Source: Burkholderia savannae (GTDB taxonomy: Bacteria; Pseudomonadota; Gammaproteobacteria; Burkholderiales; Burkholderiaceae). From it: DNA of 64,000 nt. A model generated the notes under the pieces. That model did not search any database and was not told the DNA's origin. It worked only from the letters and a program-made list of their open reading frames with translations. The stretch spans positions 2,356,001 through 2,420,000 of the forward strand of contig NZ_CP013418.1 of assembly GCF_001524445.2 (NCBI RefSeq), given 5' to 3'. Numbering within the stretch: position 1 is the stretch's first letter; every line of letters starts with the position of its first letter. Below are positions 44,948 to 54,178 of this stretch, piece after piece. The translations under genes and the position numbers were made by a program.

Positions 44948-46864
44948 ATGGTCAAGAAACGACTCCGCGCCGCATGCGTCGGCACCGTCATCGGGCTCGC
45001 GGCGCACGCAACGCACGCGCAATACACGACGGACTGGCTGGCGAACACCTACGGAACCATCGCGTCGCACGTCGGCAACAACGCGCGGTCGATGTGGGTG
45101 TCGCCCGAAGGCGTCGTCTATACGGCTTCCTTCTGGGACGAGAACGAGGGCGGCGTCGCGATCTACCAGAACGGCAAGAGTCTCGGCTCGATCGGCTCGC
45201 ACGCCGAGTTCCAGGGCGGCGCGATCACGGGCAACGCGACGTCGATCTTCGCGGCGCTGCAGTACGGCACCCCGCAGGGCAGCGGATCGGTCGGGCGCTA
45301 CAACCGGACGACGCTTGCGCGCGATCTCGTGATTAACGTCAGCGTGTGGAACGCCGTGAGCCGCGCCGACGTGATCACCGGTCTCGCAACGGCGGGCACG
45401 CTGCTCTACGCAAGCGACTTCTTCGGCAATCGCGTGCGCGTCTTCACCACGGACGGCGTCTGGCAGCGCGACATCAGCATCGCGAATCCCGGCGCGCTCG
45501 CGCTCGACGATGCCGGAAACCTGTGGGTCGCGCAGAAGAACGCGGCGAAGATCGTCGAGTACGGCCCGGCCGGCGCGTTGATGAACACGATCCAGATGCC
45601 GACGGCGTCGCGGCCGTCGTCGCTGTATTACGACGCGTCGAAGCGGCAGTTGATGGTCGGCGATCAGGGCCCGGACATGAACGTCAAGCTGTACGCGATC
45701 AACGGGACGCCGAGGCAAACCGGCACGTTCGGCGTGCAGGGCGGCTACCTCGATACGACGACCGGCATCAAGGGGCAGGTCGGCGACAAGCGCTTCACGC
45801 GCGTGGTCGGCATCGGCAAGGACGCCTCCGGCACGCTGTACGTGCTCAACAATCCGTGGGGCGGCGGCTGGGATCTCGGGCGCAACGGCGCCACCGACAT
45901 TCATGCCTACGATACCTTCGGCAACGTGCGGTGGAAGCTGCAGGCATTGAACTTCGAGGCGATCGGCGCGCCGGACCCGACGACGGACGGCGCATTGTTC
46001 TACAGCGGAATGAACGTCTACGCCGGCACGGCGGGCGGCACTTTCGTCGCGAACACGGTCGATCCGTTCACGTATCCGTCCGATCCGCGCCTCGACATGA
46101 ACGATTACCAGCGCGGCCAGCACTTCGGCCAGCTCGTCGGCGTCGGCGGCAACAAGATCCTCGTCGCGTCGGGGCAGAATCCGGGGAACTTCAACTTCTA
46201 TCACTTCAACGCGGCGAGCGGCTACATCGCGATTCCCGACGCGTCGCTGCCGGGCAAGGCGTTCAACACGACGCTGCAGGTGACGGCCGGATTCTCGATC
46301 GACAACAAGGGCGACGTGTGGGCCGGCCTCAACGGAACGAACGCGATCTCGCACTATCCGCTGACGGGCTTCGACTCGAGCGGCAAGCCGACGTGGGGCG
46401 CGCCGGCGTCGATTCCGGCGCCGGCAAGCATCCAGCCGACGGCGCGCATCCTCTACATGTCCGACAGCGATACGATGATCCTCGCGCAGGGCATCGCGGG
46501 GAGCTGGGACTGGACCGCGATGAACGGGCGGATCGAGGTGTATCACGGCTGGAATGCGGGCAACGTCGCACAGCCGAATCCGGTCATCACGCTCACGAGC
46601 CCGAATCCGAAGTCGATCGCGGCGGCCGGCAAGTACCTGTTCGTCGGCTACGTGCACACCGTGCCGAACGTAGACGTGTTCGATCTCAACACGGGCCAGC
46701 TCGTCACCACGCTGATCAACTCGAACACGGGCGTGATGGACGTCGGCAACGACGTCGATTCGATGTACGGCATCAGGGCGTATCTGCGGTCGACGGGCGA
46801 ATACGTGATCACGAAGGACAACTACAACGGATCGAGCATCGTCGTCTATCGCTGGCGGCCGTGA
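44948..46864 (+). CDS. Secreted beta-propeller-like protein of unknown function
   Basis: A 638-residue exported protein. The signal peptide is about 24 residues (ends ATHA). The rest has repeated strands of the type GNLWVAQKNAAKIVEYGPAG, GTLYVLNNPW and GDVWAGLNGTNAISHYPLTG, like NHL/SMP-30-type beta-propellers, but I recognise no specific family and no enzyme motif. AGGGAG precedes the ATG at 44948. It is followed, after 295 bp, by a GH92 mannosidase lipoprotein in the same orientation, suggesting a function in binding or hydrolysing glycans or glycoproteins. Confidence 0.7.
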   Translation: MVKKRLRAACVGTVIGLAAHATHAQYTTDWLANTYGTIASHVGNNARSMWVSPEGVVYTASFWDENEGGVAIYQNGKSLGSIGSHAEFQGGAITGNATSIFAALQYGTPQGSGSVGRYNRTTLARDLVINVSVWNAVSRADVITGLATAGTLLYASDFFGNRVRVFTTDGVWQRDISIANPGALALDDAGNLWVAQKNAAKIVEYGPAGALMNTIQMPTASRPSSLYYDASKRQLMVGDQGPDMNVKLYAINGTPRQTGTFGVQGGYLDTTTGIKGQVGDKRFTRVVGIGKDASGTLYVLNNPWGGGWDLGRNGATDIHAYDTFGNVRWKLQALNFEAIGAPDPTTDGALFYSGMNVYAGTAGGTFVANTVDPFTYPSDPRLDMNDYQRGQHFGQLVGVGGNKILVASGQNPGNFNFYHFNAASGYIAIPDASLPGKAFNTTLQVTAGFSIDNKGDVWAGLNGTNAISHYPLTGFDSSGKPTWGAPASIPAPASIQPTARILYMSDSDTMILAQGIAGSWDWTAMNGRIEVYHGWNAGNVAQPNPVITLTSPNPKSIAAAGKYLFVGYVHTVPNVDVFDLNTGQLVTTLINSNTGVMDVGNDVDSMYGIRAYLRSTGEYVITKDNYNGSSIVVYRWRP

Positions 46865-47159
46865 CGGCGAGCGGCCCGCCGGATCGAAACGGACGGAAGC
46901 CGGGCGGCGTGCGATGCCGGCACGTCGCCGTCCGGCTTGCGGGCGCGGCGTCGCGCGAGCGTGCGAAGTAAAAGCGCCGTGTTGCACGATGTTTCGCATC
47001 GTTTAGTAAATCTGATAAAAACATTACATCACCCTTCATTTCATTGACGAAGAAACTTCCCGTGTCCTAGTCTTCCAGCACAGTCGAGATTCACGATTGG
47101 CCGTCGACGCGTCGTCGATCGTGCCGCTCGAAAACGAAGCACAAGAACTGGAGACAATC

Positions 47160-50051
47160 ATGAATCGATTCGTCAGGCTGGGCGTCGCGATGGCCGTTGC
47201 TTGCGCGCTCGCGGCTTGTGGAGGGGATGACGGCGGCCCCGCCGCGACGGCGTCCTCGCTGGCCGCGACGGGTGCGAACGGCGCTGCGGCAAACGCGGTG
47301 CAAACGGATGACGCCGTTCGCGCCGTCTCGCTGACCCAATACGTCGACCCGCTGATCGGCACGCTCGCGAGCAATTCGCCGAACCCGGTGCCGGCCGGGC
47401 AGGCGGGCAGCGTGGTGCCGGCGGCGGGCCTGCCGTCGGGCATGGTTCAGTGGGCGCCCGATACGAACACGACGCCCGCGCCCGCCGGCAGCAAGGAGCC
47501 GGGTTCGCCCGCCGGCTACTACTACGACCTGAACTCGATTCAGGGCTTCAGCGTCACGCACATGAGCGGCGCGGGCTGCGCGGGCAACAACGGCGAATTC
47601 CCGGTGATGCCGACCACCGACGCGACGAAGCTCGCGCCGACATTCAGCCATGCGAACGAAACCGCGAAGCCCGGCTATTACTCGGTGCTGCTCGATTCGC
47701 AGATCAAGGTCGAGCTGACGGCGACGCTGCGCACCGGCTTCGGCCGCTTCGCGTATCCCGCCGGCAAGCCCGCGATCCTCGTGCTCGACGCGACGCGCAC
47801 GAACACGAAGGCGTCGACGAGCGGCGCGATCACGCGCGTGTCGTCGAGCGCGATCTCCGGCAGCACGGTGGGCGGCGGCTTCTGCGGCAACTCGGTGCCG
47901 GTGCCCGTGTACTTCTATGCGACGTTCGACCGGCCGTTCGCGTCGACGTCGTCGATCTCGCGCGGCGTGGCGAAGCTCGCGTTCGATTCGGGCGCAACCG
48001 TGCAGATGAAGATCGGGATCTCGTACGTGAGCGTCGACAACGCGAAGGCGAATCTCGACGCCGAGAACAAGACGTGGGATTTCGACGGCGTGCGCGCGCT
48101 CGCCGATGCGGCGTGGAACGAGCGGCTAGGCGCGATCCGCGTGTCGAGCACCGATGCCGACGCGCTGAAGAAGTTCTACACCGCGTTCTATCATGCGCTG
48201 TGGGCGCCGAGCGTGTTCAGCGACGTCAACGGCCAGTACGTCGGTTTCGACAAGCAGGTGCACGCGGTTGCGAATGGCCAGGCCGCTCAGTACTCGAGCT
48301 TCTCCGGCTGGGACATCTATCGCTCGCTGATCCAGCTGAAGGCCGTGCTGTTCCCGCGCGAGACGAGCGACATGATCCAGTCGCTCGTCAACGATGCGGA
48401 CCAGTGCGGCGCGATTCCGCACTGGGTGAACGACAACGTCGAGGACGGCGTGATGCCGGGCGACGCGGGCTCGCTGATGGTGTCGAGCGCGTATGCATTC
48501 GGCGCGCGCAACTTCGACGCGCGCGGCGCGCTCGCGCACATGATCAGGATGGCGAACATTCCCGGCACCGCATGCGCGGGCGTGACGACCAACGGCGGGC
48601 GCGCGAGCTATCTGCAGACGGGCTACATCACGAGCGGCGAGTGGGGCATCGCATCGTCGACGCTCGAATACACGAGCAGCGATTTCGCGATCTCGCGCTT
48701 CGCGGGCGCGATCGGCGACACGGCGACGCAGAAGATGCTGCTCGGGCGCTCGGCGTATTGGCAGAACCTGCTGAACGCGTCGTCGAATCCGCCGCTCGTC
48801 GCCGCGCGTCAGGCGAACGGCGCGTGGATCGCCGAAACGCCGGGCAGCACCGACAATTACGTCGAGGGCAACGCGGAGCAATACACGTGGATGGTGCCGT
48901 ACGATCCCGCGGGCCTTTTCGCGCAGCTCGGCGGCAATCAGGCGGTCGTGCCGCGGCTCGACAAGTTCTTCACGGTGCTCAATGCCGGGATGAGCCTGCC
49001 GAACTTCTACATGGGCAACGAGCCGACGTTCGAAGTGCCGTGGCTGTACAACTGGGCGGGCGCGCCGTCCGGCACGCAGCGCATCGTTCAGCAGATCATG
49101 CAGACGGCGTTCAGCACGCAGCCCGACGGCCTGCCCGGCAACGACGATCTTGGCGCGGTGTCCGGCTGGTACGTGTGGGCCGCGCTCGGTCTGTATCCGC
49201 AGATTCCGGGCGTCGCGGGCTTTGCGATCGGCAGTCCGCAATTCCACGCGATCGACGTGCAGCTCGGCAGCGGCAAGACACTGAAGATTCGCGCGCCGGG
49301 CGCGCCGTCTTCGAATTACGTGCAGAGCGTCAGCGTGAACGGCCGCGCGCAAGCGAGCCCGTGGATCGCGCTCGACGCGCTCGAAGGCGGCGCGGTCATG
49401 CACTTCAAGATGGGCGACGGGCCGTCGCAATGGGGCACGGGCGAGGCGCCGCCGTCGTTCGGCGTGCCGGTTGCGCGCGACGTGGCGGACAGCTTCAACA
49501 ACCGCGGCATCAGCACGGACGGCGCGGCGAACGCCGACGGCCAGGGCGCCGATTTCGACGGCAGCCTGTTCAGTTACTCGGCGGCCGCGCTCGCCCAAGC
49601 GGGCGTGCGGCCCGGCGCGCCGTTCACGTACGGCGGGGCGAGCTTCGTGTTCGGCGGCGGCGCGTCTTCGCTCGACAACGCGGTGACGGTGGGGCAGACC
49701 GTGATGCTGCCGCCGGGCTCCGCAGGCACGAGCGTCGTCGTGCTGGGTGCGTCGAACAACGGCCCGAGCACGGGCGTCGCGCAGTTGCACTTCGCGGACG
49801 GGACGAGCGCGCAGGTCACGCTGTCGTTCGATGACTGGACGCTGAACGGCGGCAGCACGAGCGCGAGGTCGGCGATCGCCGTGACGTCCGCTTATCGCAA
49901 CGCCGGCAACGGGCAGAAAGATAACGTGAAGGCTTACGTTTTCGCGCAGAAAATCCCGCTGCCGGCCGGCAAGGTCGTGACGAGCGTCACGCTGCCGCGG
50001 CAGGTGAGCGCGGGCAAGATGCACGTGTTCGGCATCGGCGTGGCGGCTTGA
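47160..50051 (+). CDS. GH92 alpha-mannosidase lipoprotein
   Basis: A 963-residue lipoprotein. The signal ends in lipobox LAAC with Cys20, so it should be membrane-anchored. The GH92 fold begins YVDPLIGT near residue 62, typical of the family. Further hallmarks are VTHMSGAGCAG, FSGWDIYRSLIQL, YVEGNAEQYTWMVPYD and GNDDLGAVSGWYVWAALGLYP. GH92 enzymes are calcium-dependent exo-alpha-mannosidases that trim N-glycans or mannans. After about residue 770 (DVADSFNNRGIS) comes an extra beta-rich domain that may bind carbohydrate. GGAGACAATC precedes the ATG at 47160. Confidence 0.9.
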   Translation: MNRFVRLGVAMAVACALAACGGDDGGPAATASSLAATGANGAAANAVQTDDAVRAVSLTQYVDPLIGTLASNSPNPVPAGQAGSVVPAAGLPSGMVQWAPDTNTTPAPAGSKEPGSPAGYYYDLNSIQGFSVTHMSGAGCAGNNGEFPVMPTTDATKLAPTFSHANETAKPGYYSVLLDSQIKVELTATLRTGFGRFAYPAGKPAILVLDATRTNTKASTSGAITRVSSSAISGSTVGGGFCGNSVPVPVYFYATFDRPFASTSSISRGVAKLAFDSGATVQMKIGISYVSVDNAKANLDAENKTWDFDGVRALADAAWNERLGAIRVSSTDADALKKFYTAFYHALWAPSVFSDVNGQYVGFDKQVHAVANGQAAQYSSFSGWDIYRSLIQLKAVLFPRETSDMIQSLVNDADQCGAIPHWVNDNVEDGVMPGDAGSLMVSSAYAFGARNFDARGALAHMIRMANIPGTACAGVTTNGGRASYLQTGYITSGEWGIASSTLEYTSSDFAISRFAGAIGDTATQKMLLGRSAYWQNLLNASSNPPLVAARQANGAWIAETPGSTDNYVEGNAEQYTWMVPYDPAGLFAQLGGNQAVVPRLDKFFTVLNAGMSLPNFYMGNEPTFEVPWLYNWAGAPSGTQRIVQQIMQTAFSTQPDGLPGNDDLGAVSGWYVWAALGLYPQIPGVAGFAIGSPQFHAIDVQLGSGKTLKIRAPGAPSSNYVQSVSVNGRAQASPWIALDALEGGAVMHFKMGDGPSQWGTGEAPPSFGVPVARDVADSFNNRGISTDGAANADGQGADFDGSLFSYSAAALAQAGVRPGAPFTYGGASFVFGGGASSLDNAVTVGQTVMLPPGSAGTSVVVLGASNNGPSTGVAQLHFADGTSAQVTLSFDDWTLNGGSTSARSAIAVTSAYRNAGNGQKDNVKAYVFAQKIPLPAGKVVTSVTLPRQVSAGKMHVFGIGVAA

Positions 50052-50362
50052 CATAGGCGCGCGCCATGCCGATGCGTGGCACGCGCTCGATGCATTCTAG
50101 GCGGGCCGGTCGCGGCCCGTGACGTGCGGCGGCGCGTCTTCGCGGACTGCGCCGCCGCATGCCGCTTCGATGAGCGGCGAATTGTCTATTGCGCTTGGCG
50201 AAGAATCGCCACGATCAACGCGCGTTATCTCCTCATTGTTCCCTCCTGGTTTCACGATCGAATATGTCGGGCGGCAATCCGGTGCGTTGCACCGACTGAA
50301 TTTCAATGAAAGTCTCGGCGTTTTAGTTTTCCGATCGACTGATCAAATAATCTACAAAAGAT

Positions 50363-50406
50363 AATCCAATCGGGTCCGTCATAAAAACAAAACACTCGAT
50401 TGGATT
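50363..50406. promoter_or_regulatory. Inverted repeat upstream of isonitrile operon (possible operator)
   Basis: AATCCAATCG (50363-50372) and CGATTGGATT (50397-50406) are perfect 10-bp arms 24 nt apart, about 260 bp before the first gene. It may be a binding site for a dimeric regulator or an RNA stem-loop. Confidence 0.45.
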
Positions 50407-50623
50407 GCGATCTGCAAACACTTCCTCGGCGCTCGCGGAATCGTTTCATGTGACTTTCTGTTGGAAATTTCATTCCTTTGATCAATCGGCTTATCGGCGC
50501 GGATATATCGAATTATTCGCGTACTGTCCGGCTGCATTTTCAATTTAATCGTAAGAAAATTCTCCGAACAGTCATTTCGATTAATGCGTATTTATCGGGT
50601 TTAATGCGAAAAATAGAATCTGC

Positions 50624-50651
50624 CTCGCCATCAACTCATTTGATCAGCGAG
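50624..50651 (+). promoter_or_regulatory. Leader hairpin overlapping the isnA-like ribosome site
   Basis: CTCGC (50624-50628) can pair with GCGAG (50647-50651), and ATCA (50630-50633) with TGAT (50641-50644). The right arm is part of the Shine-Dalgarno GCGAGGT of the gene at 50662, so folding could hide the ribosome site. Confidence 0.35.
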
Positions 50652-50661
50652 GTCGAAATTC

Positions 50662-51720
50662 ATGAGAAACGACCGGAACCACGAGATCGCTCTGGCGATC
50701 CTGGGCGAAATTCTCGAGATTCACCGGCGGTATCCGGAATACACGACGGATTCGGACATCCGTCACGAAATCGAACAGATCCACGCGGTTCAGCTTCCCA
50801 GAATCCGGACGTTCGTCGACGCGGCGCGGCCGGTTCGCTTCGTCCTGCCGGCGTTTCCGTCGAAATCGCCGAATCCGAACAAGGTGCTGGGGCGGCTGCC
50901 GGACATGGCGGAGAAGCTCTCGCTGTCGTTCCTGAACGATCTGTGCGAGCGGATTCGTCGCTTCTACGCACCCGGCGCGACATTGACGATCTGCTCGGAC
51001 GGCCGCGTGTTCGGCGATCTGATTCGCGTCGACGATCGCGACATCACCGCGTACCAGGGCGCGCTGACGCGGATCATCGCGGATCTGCGCGCGGATCATC
51101 TGTCGACGTACAACCTCGAGAACTTCGAGGCGTTTGCGGATCGCACGTCGAATTTCGACGACATGCGGCGGCTGCTCGTCGACGAATTCGCCGACCCGAT
51201 CGATGCGATCAAGCGAAAGCTGACGGGCGAAGAGGAGGGCACGCTGCTGTATCGAGCGATCACGCGCTTCATGTTCGAGGACGGCTTCACGCCCGACTAT
51301 CGCGGCTCGAAAGCCGCGCTGCAGAAAGACTCGAAGACGCGCGCGCTCGGCGTGATCCAGCGTAGCTGGGCGTGGGGCGCGCTCCTCGCCACGCAGTTTC
51401 CGGATGCGATTCGGCTGTCGATCCATCCGCAGCCGGCCGCGAGCCCGAAGATCGGCGTCCACATGATGCCGACGCGCGACAACTGGCTGACGCCGTGGCA
51501 CGGCGTTGCCGTCGACGCCGGCGATCAGTTCGTGCTGATGAAGCGCCGCGACGTCGAGCGGCTCGGCGGCCGCGTCGTGATGCGCGACGCTCGACCGAGT
51601 CACTACGAAATCGAACGTTCGCAGATTGCCTGCGGCGACCTGCTTGCGCTTGCCGTCACGCGCGGCGAACACGCGTCGGCCGATGCCGGCGACAACCTGA
51701 TCATTTCGGAGGCCGTATGA
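50662..51720 (+). CDS. Isocyanide (isonitrile) synthase, PvcA/IsnA family
   Basis: A 352-residue member of the DIT1/PvcA family. The core reads RFVLPAFPSKSPNPNKVLG at 59-77, then LPDMAEKLSLSFLNDLC and ATLTICSDGRVFGDLI. These motifs are shared by PvcA of Pseudomonas and IsnA of Xenorhabdus. The enzyme turns the amino group of tyrosine or tryptophan into an isonitrile using ribulose-5-phosphate as carbon donor. Tyrosine is the likelier substrate here because a phenol hydroxylase follows. GAGGT nine bases before the ATG supports the start. Its stop overlaps the next ATG. First of a six-gene operon. Confidence 0.92.
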   Translation: MRNDRNHEIALAILGEILEIHRRYPEYTTDSDIRHEIEQIHAVQLPRIRTFVDAARPVRFVLPAFPSKSPNPNKVLGRLPDMAEKLSLSFLNDLCERIRRFYAPGATLTICSDGRVFGDLIRVDDRDITAYQGALTRIIADLRADHLSTYNLENFEAFADRTSNFDDMRRLLVDEFADPIDAIKRKLTGEEEGTLLYRAITRFMFEDGFTPDYRGSKAALQKDSKTRALGVIQRSWAWGALLATQFPDAIRLSIHPQPAASPKIGVHMMPTRDNWLTPWHGVAVDAGDQFVLMKRRDVERLGGRVVMRDARPSHYEIERSQIACGDLLALAVTRGEHASADAGDNLIISEAV

Positions 51721-52625
51721 GCGACTTTTTCATGCAGCGGTCGGTATCGCTCGAACCGCTCACGGGCGATGCCGGCGCGCCCTGTTCGTTCGGCGTGCTG
51801 GTGAAGCCGCGCCATGCGCACGTTCACGTCGGCGAGCTGTCGATCGAGTGGCTGCGCGCGCTGGTGCGCGGCCAGCAGCTCGTCGTGCTGCGCGGCTTCG
51901 ACAGTTTCGTCGACGCGGCAAGCATGACGCGCTATTGCGCGACGTTCGGCGAAATCATGATGTGGCCGTTCGGCGCCGTACTCGAGCTGATCGAACAGGC
52001 GAATCCCGCCGATCACGTGTTCGCGAGCAGCTACGTGCCGCTGCATTGGGACGGCATGTATCTGGAGACCGTGCCGGAATTCCAGGTGTTCCAGTGCGTG
52101 CAGGCGATCGGCGAAGCGGACGGCGGGCGCACGACGTTTTCGAGCACGACGCAGGCGCTGCGCGTCGCGACGCCCGAGATGCGCGCGCTCTGGCAGCGCG
52201 CGCACGGCCGCTATCGGCGCACGGTGGAGCTCTACAGCAACACGGTCGAGGCGCCGATCGTCGAGAAGCATCCGCGCCGCGAGTTTCCGGTCTTGCGCTT
52301 CTGCGAGCCGCCGATCGAAGGCGACAGCACGTTCATCAACCCATCGAGCTACGCGTTCGGCGGCATCGCCGAAGACGAGAAGGAGGCGCTGCTCGGCAGC
52401 CTGAAGCGCGCGCTCTACGATCCGCGCGCGCATTACGCGCATCGCTGGCAAACGGGCGACGTCGTGCTCACCGACAACTTCACGCTGCTGCACGGCCGCG
52501 AGAGCTTCACGAGCCGCACCGGCCGCCATTTGCGCCGCGTGCACATCCACGGCGATCCGCCGCTGCGCAATCCGCATCTGTCGAAGCAGCCGCAGCGCGC
52601 GGCGGCCGCCGATGCGGCAGCCTGA
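51717..52625 (+). CDS. Fe(II)/2-oxoglutarate oxygenase, PvcB/IsnB type
   Basis: A 302-residue TauD-family oxygenase. The facial triad is visible as His110-Trp-Asp112 (LHWDG) and His259 (TLLHGRESF), with Arg270 likely binding 2-oxoglutarate. PvcB and IsnB act on isonitrile amino acids, giving a vinyl isonitrile by oxidative decarboxylation or a desaturated acid. The ATG overlaps the isonitrile synthase stop by ATGA, so the pair is translationally coupled, exactly as in known isnAB/pvcAB pairs. Whether it behaves like IsnB or PvcB cannot be told by eye. Confidence 0.92.
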   Translation: MSDFFMQRSVSLEPLTGDAGAPCSFGVLVKPRHAHVHVGELSIEWLRALVRGQQLVVLRGFDSFVDAASMTRYCATFGEIMMWPFGAVLELIEQANPADHVFASSYVPLHWDGMYLETVPEFQVFQCVQAIGEADGGRTTFSSTTQALRVATPEMRALWQRAHGRYRRTVELYSNTVEAPIVEKHPRREFPVLRFCEPPIEGDSTFINPSSYAFGGIAEDEKEALLGSLKRALYDPRAHYAHRWQTGDVVLTDNFTLLHGRESFTSRTGRHLRRVHIHGDPPLRNPHLSKQPQRAAAADAAA

Positions 52626-52650
52626 CCAACTCGTCGACGGAGAGACGACC

Positions 52651-54135
52651 ATGACGTTGATGACCGGAAACGATTATCTCGACAGCCTGCGCGACGGGCG
52701 CAACGTGTATCTCGGCGGCGAACGGATCGCCGACGTCACGTCGCACCGCGCGTTTCGCAACGCGGCGCGCAGCATCGCTTCGCTGTACGACGCGCTGCAC
52801 GGCGAGCATCGCGAGCGGCTGACCGCGCCCGATCGGCACGGGCAGATCACGCACCGCTTCTTCAAGCCGAGCTATTCGGTCGACGATCTGCTGTCGGCGC
52901 AGGACGCGATCGAGCTGTGGTCGAAGATGACCTACGGCTTCATGGGCCGCACGCCCGATTACAAGGCGGCGTTCATGTCGGGGCTCGAGGCGGGCGCCGG
53001 CTATTACGGCGATTTTCGCCAGAACGCGGCCGACTGGTACAAGCGCTTCTCGGGCAGCGGCCTGTATCTGAATCACGCGATCATCAATCCGCCGCTCGAT
53101 CGCAGCAAGGCGATTCACGACATGCGCGACGTGTTCGTGCACGTCGTCGACGAGACCGATCGAGGCATCGTGGTGAGCGGCGTGAAGATGCTCGCGACCG
53201 CCGGCGCGCTGACCAACGCGACGTTCGTCGCGCCCGTCGCGTCGGCGCTGCTCGAGCCCGGCAAGGCGGACGACTTCGCCGTCGTGTTCTTCGCGCGAAT
53301 GGACAACCCGGGCCTGAGCCTGATGTGCCGGCCGTCGTACGAGGCCGCCGCGACGAGCCCGTTCGACGCGCCGCTGTCGAGCCGCTTCGACGAGAACGAC
53401 GCCGTGCTGATCTTCGATCGCGCGTTGATCCCGTGGGAAGACGTGCTCGTCTATCGCGACGTGAAGCGCGCGACCGGCTTCTACGCGGCGTCGGGCTTCG
53501 CGAATCTCTACAACTTCCAATCCGGCATCCGGCTCGCGGTGAAGCTGGAGCTGATGATCGGGCTGTTGTCGCTCGGCACGCAGGCGAACGGCACGCAGCA
53601 GTTCCGCGGGATTCAGGCGGCGCTCGGCGAGCTGATTTCGCTCCGGCATCTGCTGAAGGCGATCACGTCCGCGATGGCGCACGATCCGGATCGCACGCAG
53701 GCGGGCGTCGTCGTGCCGAAGCTCCAGTACGCGTCGGCGCTGCGCATCCAGGTGCCGCAGATCTGGAAGCGCGTGCGCGAGCTGATGGAAACCGCGCTCG
53801 GCGGCTCGCCGCTCGTCACCGTGTCAGGCGCGGCGGACTTGCTCGATCCGCAGGTGAAGGGGCTGATCGATGCGTACTACCGCGGCGCGGCGCTCGAGCC
53901 GGAGCAGCGGATCAAGCTCTTCAAGCTGATCTGGGACGCGACGGGCAGCGAGTTCGGCTCGCGTCATTCGGTCTACGAAACGCATTACTCCGGCAATTTC
54001 GACCAGATACGCCTCGACTCGCTGACGTGGGCGACCCGGTTCGGCCAGCTCGCCGATTGCGAAGCGTTCGCGCAGCGCTGCATGGACGACTACGACGCGT
54101 CGGGCTGGTCGCGCGGCCCGTGGCTGCACGACTGA
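52651..54135 (+). CDS. FADH2-dependent aromatic hydroxylase (HpaB/PvcC family)
   Basis: A 494-residue flavin monooxygenase of the 4-hydroxyphenylacetate 3-hydroxylase group. Typical segments include MTGNDYLDSLRDGRNVYLGGERIADVTSH at the N-terminus, SYEAAATSPFDAPLSSRFDENDAVLIFD in the middle and YYRGAALEPEQRIKLFKLIWD near the end. It adds an ortho hydroxyl to a phenol, giving a catechol, and needs a separate flavin reductase (HpaC), which is not encoded nearby. PvcC in the Pseudomonas pvc cluster has the same fold and position. GGAGAGACGACC precedes the ATG at 52651. Confidence 0.9.
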   Translation: MTLMTGNDYLDSLRDGRNVYLGGERIADVTSHRAFRNAARSIASLYDALHGEHRERLTAPDRHGQITHRFFKPSYSVDDLLSAQDAIELWSKMTYGFMGRTPDYKAAFMSGLEAGAGYYGDFRQNAADWYKRFSGSGLYLNHAIINPPLDRSKAIHDMRDVFVHVVDETDRGIVVSGVKMLATAGALTNATFVAPVASALLEPGKADDFAVVFFARMDNPGLSLMCRPSYEAAATSPFDAPLSSRFDENDAVLIFDRALIPWEDVLVYRDVKRATGFYAASGFANLYNFQSGIRLAVKLELMIGLLSLGTQANGTQQFRGIQAALGELISLRHLLKAITSAMAHDPDRTQAGVVVPKLQYASALRIQVPQIWKRVRELMETALGGSPLVTVSGAADLLDPQVKGLIDAYYRGAALEPEQRIKLFKLIWDATGSEFGSRHSVYETHYSGNFDQIRLDSLTWATRFGQLADCEAFAQRCMDDYDASGWSRGPWLHD

Positions 54136-54178
54136 ATCGCCCCGTCGATCCCTATCGTTTCAACTCAAAGGAGCAGCT

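Larger units (their letters stand above)
50052..50661. other. AT-rich promoter region of the isonitrile operon
   Basis: 610 bp with no gene, strikingly AT-rich from about 50290 to 50640 compared with its surroundings. It contains a long inverted repeat (50363-50406) and a small hairpin around the ribosome site (50624-50651). It is the promoter and leader of the operon at 50662. Confidence 0.65.
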
